A stretch of DNA of 64,000 bases from Chamaecrista fasciculata (Eukaryota > Streptophyta > Magnoliopsida > Fabales > Fabaceae), in the NCBI GenBank assembly GCA_003254925.1, contig QANZ01046766.1, positions 67,761 through 131,760 on the forward strand, written 5' to 3'. Made by a program: the position numbers and the translations under genes. The notes under the pieces are model-generated. The model did no database searches, was not told the DNA's origin, and was given only the letters and a program-made list of their open reading frames with translations. Positions 60,335-64,000 of this stretch are shown here, piece by piece. How positions within the stretch are numbered: position 1 is the stretch's first letter; the number at the start of each line of letters is the position of its first letter.

Positions 60335-61853
60335 GATTCTACAACTAAGATATGAAAGTTAATTAGCAAAAAGGTCCACCATTTTATAAAACCCAACAAA
60401 ATTATTATTAGTGGCTAAGATCCATATTTCACCAAAGTTTACCGTCGCTTGGGCGATAATGCAACCTTAGGTTATTTAGGTAGGTAACTCTTTACCAATC
60501 ACATCATATGTGACTCTTAGATCTTTATGGGACTGTATCATCGTATGATACTTATTATGGCATGTTTATCCCATCTAATGCCTTGAGGTCCAAATCCAAT
60601 TTGATAACCTCATTAAGCCACACAACAAAACTTTTGAATGGCCAAACTCAAAACAATGAGGCGAAAGCCCAACCCTACATTATCAAGGCCCATCAAACAC
60701 GTGTAGCTTGGGCTATCACCGCATCCAATAAACCAAGATTTCAATAAGGCATCACGTTGAATCTTCCATTCACCCGTGTCTCCTCAAGATCAAAGTAGAT
60801 ACGTGTAGCTTGGGCTATCACCACTCCACAATGATCAAGATTTTAACAGGGTGTTTTATTGATGGCATTAAAACTTAAGCTTTTATAAGGGTTCAATTTT
60901 AGGTTCAATTTTAAATCCAATTTTAAAATTAAACGAGTGTGCCAAGTGTTTACCCCCATGTATCATATACATATAAACACATGCACGAATTTTGTATCTC
61001 ATACAAAATCCTACGCTCGTATCGAATACGTGGTTGTGCGTACAAAACATAAAATTTGCATGTTAAAATCGCGACCTCTAAACATACATCTAGCGCCAAT
61101 TGTATCATATACAAAAACTAAATGCATAAAATAACCGTGTTTAGATATGGCTCATCTACCCTAAATTCCCTCAAGCCAATGAGAGAATCTTTCTAAAAGA
61201 AAAAGGAAAAATTACAATGGGAAACCTCATTTGAACATATGAGGGGAGTGAGGTGAGAAAAGAAATTACATCCAGAATTTAGGGAGACGACACGCAGGCC
61301 GTATTTACCAAAATAAGACCTAGAGCCATATCCAACATCATACTCAAACATACATGAACAATTCATATATATATAAATATACACGGCATCAACATTCAAC
61401 AACACAAAAAAAAAAAAAAGACTTTGATTGTGTTCAATTATGGTTTGTGAAATTTAACATGCCTTCTTGAAAAATAAGTCTTGCATCAATAATTCAAGAG
61501 TTCAAGAATCATATTCAAGAAGTCGAATCTATTGACCCAAAAATTATAAATTCACAATTTACAATTTTCCACCACCCTACATTAAAATAATCAAAACAAT
61601 TTTAATTAAAAAAAACACATAGGGTTTCGGCCAAGACCTAAACTTTTCAAGAAAATTTTTAGTCAATCAAATTGATTACCTTATGTATCAAATACATAAA
61701 TTTCCATCATTCTTAGATTAGGTTAAAATCGTGTGGTGGAAAATCGCAAAAATTTTAGCGAATTGAATGAAAACGGTAAATGTATAAACTTACATCAACA
61801 TGTATATTCACAAAAGTAGTATAAACACAAAGATGGCGTGGCTTTGATACCAC
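60335..61853 (-). other. Untranslated leader and primer-binding site of element B
   Basis: Homologous to the leaders of A and C. Hairpin cores are tcgcttgggcga at 60445-60456, and tagcttgggcta at 60704-60715 and 60805-60816. In the latter two both stem sides changed together relative to the others. The initiator-Met primer-binding site (minus strand TGGTATCAAAGCCA) is at 61852-61839, one base from the LTR. Confidence 0.75.
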
Positions 61854-62627
61854 TGTTGGAGATTATGGAGCAAAACGCAACGGAAAAGGTAAAATTAAAA
61901 TTTTTACAAAACTTATAATCTCCTCCAAAGGATCCACTACTTGTGTTTATACTAGAGGGAAAAGGACATTTACCTAAATTCAAACGGTTGCTTTGAAAAA
62001 CGCGATTCCAAGAAGTCCAAAGACTCGTGTCCTTCCTCTGCCGGTGATCCACACGAACAGTTTGGCAGATACTCAGGTGCTAGCCTCCAATCTCTCCTCC
62101 AAGAGATTCTGGGAACTGATTTACAATCTTGAAATTTCAAGAACACTTCTTGAAATATTCAAGAATCAAAGTGGCGCACCAAGAAACAATTTCTTGGCCA
62201 CACTACTCTAGGCTTGGCGCCTCTCACTCTTTCTCTCACACCCAAGTCGACTTTTGCCTAAACTTTAGGGTTAGGTCGAACTTTTCTTCCTTCTATCTTC
62301 TCTCTTGGTTTGGGCGACTTAGGGTGGTATTTATAGAGTCTCACTCTTGAAAATAGGGAATTACTAATCTAATTAGGGAATCCCCAAATCTTGATTATAA
62401 AATTACATTAATATCATAATACAAGATTAAAAGGCAATCTCAATTTAAATTTCAAGATCATATCTTGAAATCCAAATCTTGAAAGCACACTTCCCATTGG
62501 TTGGAGTGAGTCAAGAGGATTTGAATTCCTGATTAAAATATTACACTAATATCTTAATTTAAATTCAAAATGCATTCTTGAAATTCAAAATGCAAGATCA
62601 AATCTTGCATTTGAATCTTGAAGAATG
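61854..62627 (-). repeat. 5' LTR of element B, truncated in U3
   Basis: In plus coordinates it starts tgttggagattatggagc and matches 53878-54635 nearly base for base. A short local duplication of attcaaaatgca lies near 62568-62590. The match stops at gaagaatg; about 1.2 kb of U3 is missing. Confidence 0.88.
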
Positions 62628-63327
62628 TGATGGAGATTGTGGCATAGGCCCAATCATTGATGCCTTTTGCCTCTCTAAATGGTGTTTCTGCCTATTCTGA
62701 GGCGTTGGGACGATTTGAGCGTGGAATAACGAGCTCTATTTATAGGCATGAGAATAGACTTGGGCCGCAAGTTTAGGAACAAATTTGGACTTGTGTCGCG
62801 GCATGGGTCGGGGGCTCAACATGGCGGCACAACGAGATATTTGGAATATCTTAACTACATCGCGATATCTTGAATCCTGGTCGTCCAAATCATATCTTTG
62901 ACCTCTTACTTGCGTGTGTCGTGGAAATTCCTGGCAGAACAACCAATGGCTCATCATATTTTTACTCTGAAGATTATCTGTTGACGTCATACTCTCTCAA
63001 AGTCTTGTGCCGCGGGAAGTCCTATATTGTGCCGGCGGCACACATGGCGGAACAAGAGTATCTTGTGCTTTTTAATATCTTCTCCTTGATTCTAGATGTT
63101 TCCCTTTTGGTTAGACCCTGTTTTGATATCTGAAAAACTGAAAACCCATTAAATAGCGCTTATTTATAAAATACACTAAATAAACACTAAATAATCTATT
63201 TTATCCACTTTATTATGTCATACCTTGGTGCAGCCCTTAATATATTAATTGATCTAATTGCAATATATTATCATTATAAACACGTGAAAAGAAGACCAAA
63301 TAACATGTCAATATTTGGGCTGATCAC
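62628..63327 (-). repeat. Athila-like LTR fragment related to element Z
   Basis: From about 62660 it follows Z's LTR: a minus-strand TATA box (gctctatttatagg, near 62730), cttgggccgcaag, gatatcttgaatcctgg, cgcgggaagtcct and ggttagaccctgttt, ending atatttgggctgatca at 63327. It is diverged from Z and lacks U5. The first ~32 bp (tgatggagattgtgg…ccaatcatt) instead resemble the 5' tip of the copia LTR. Confidence 0.65.
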
Positions 63328-63669
63328 CCAATTATAAATATCAATTTTAAAGTCGTCAGAGAAAGTTACCACCTGACCGGCACCCATCATAAAGTGCCAA
63401 ACCAAATTCAATTATACCTCAGCCTTCAAGTATACCTATATATTAGAATACAGTATAGATGTTAACCAAAGATCGATCTCTCGTGGAACTTCGTGTGCAA
63501 AGAGCAACTACTAATCAACTGTCAAATTACTAAGAACTTAAGTTGATAGGCTTATAAAAGATATGACGAATAAACAAGAAACATAAAAGATGAAGATAAA
63601 AACAATAAAGATGGGAAGGAACTTTCGATAGGCTTTCCTTGTTCGATAAAGGATATGGAAGTATGGTGA
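63328..63669 (-). repeat. Second Athila-like LTR fragment (U5 end)
   Basis: After 46 unassigned bases, tgaccggcacccatcata at 63374 and gatcgatctctcgtggaactt near 63471 match the U5 end of Z-type LTRs (tgaccgcaccc…gatctctcgaggaactt). It is cut by the next copia LTR at 63670. With the preceding fragment it may be the residue of one heavily deleted element. Confidence 0.4.
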
Positions 63670-64000
63670 TGTTGGAGATTGTGCCCTAGGGCCAATCATT
63701 TTATAAATATGTTGTGAACATATTAATTAATTTATGGAGATAAATTAATGGTTATCATATTATTAGCATGTTTACTATGATAACAGTCCGTGATTAATTA
63801 TGAGATAATTAATCTAAATTGTCCCTGGTCGCTCATTCAAGTGGGAACTTGAAATGAACTAAGCCCAGCATGACCTCGGTGCATAGAGATCCATGCACTA
63901 GATGCTGGCACGAGAGTCATGGTGCAATTACGTAAGGGGTTACGAGTTGCTGGACTGACCCGGAGAGTCCTACATGGGTTTAGTCATCAGCTTGCCTCTC
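63670..64000 (+). repeat. Copia LTR start, plus orientation, running off the window
   Basis: Begins tgttggagattgtgcccta and continues with the standard U3 blocks (tgacctcggtgcatag, actggaccgg-type box, gcatgggtttagtcatcagc-like end). The rest lies beyond the window. Confidence 0.85.

Larger units (their letters stand above)
53878..62627 (-). mobile_element. Copia element B, with solo LTR inserted in gag
   Basis: Order on the minus strand: truncated 5' LTR (62627-61854), primer-binding site, leader, gag N-terminus, solo LTR insertion (60139-58095), more gag, integrase, RT, and 3' LTR lacking its U3 start (55648-53878). The two LTRs are nearly identical over the shared ~750 bp and match L5 and D3 in type. 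The candidate left target duplication is cgact (53873-53877); its partner on the right is lost. Coding parts carry several stops and two large deletions. Confidence 0.88.

Overview
The window looks like a repeat-dense intergenic stretch of a large flowering-plant genome, probably a eudicot. Evidence for a plant: Ty1/copia elements primed by initiator-Met tRNA, a Ty3/gypsy element primed by tRNA-Asp with an Athila-like gag, a captured fragment of a plant DUF668 gene, plant-style introns and TATA boxes, and AT-rich DNA full of nested LTRs. I see no intact host gene, no structural RNA gene and no prokaryotic feature. An 877-base run of N (4414-5290) is an assembly gap.

Layout. 1-4.1 kb: remains of Ty3/gypsy elements, namely a spliced, frameshifted plus-strand ORF of the 'putative gypsy-type transposon' family and a minus-strand reverse transcriptase piece. 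4.15-13.8 kb: a pile of copia LTRs in both orientations around the 5' end of one copia element (C). 13.8-17.3 kb: a ~3.5 kb gypsy-type LTR (X1, minus). 17.5-39.9 kb: four head-to-tail copies (Y1-Y4) of an unrecognised ~4.1 kb unit. Y2 carries a 4.96 kb non-autonomous Athila-like element (Z) with target duplication GTTGC. Y3 carries a 2.6 kb long-TIR DNA transposon holding a DUF668 fragment, and then another gypsy-type LTR (X3). 39.9-53.9 kb: an inverted second copy of X1 (X2, plus), split by copia element A (target duplication TTTAG) and by a copia composite D (target duplication CCTAC). 53.9-62.6 kb: copia element B, whose gag is split by a solo LTR (target duplication ATAAG). 62.6-64 kb: fragments of Athila-like LTRs and the start of one more copia LTR.

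No element looks able to transpose by itself. Element A keeps gag, protease, integrase and RNase H but has lost reverse transcriptase in frame. Element B keeps reverse transcriptase but has lost protease and RNase H. Z has only a gag N-terminus. Intact sites (target duplications, primer-binding sites, TATA boxes) still allow the order of insertion to be read.

The most interesting signals are structural. The leaders of the three copia elements each hold three copies of a short hairpin whose stem changes in a compensatory way between elements. The gypsy-type LTR holds four hairpins in series with a shared loop but different arms. The DNA transposon has captured a plant gene fragment, and its relic in Y1 shows that the Y array was duplicated after that insertion. 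Boundaries without a target duplication are estimates made by eye from repeat alignments.
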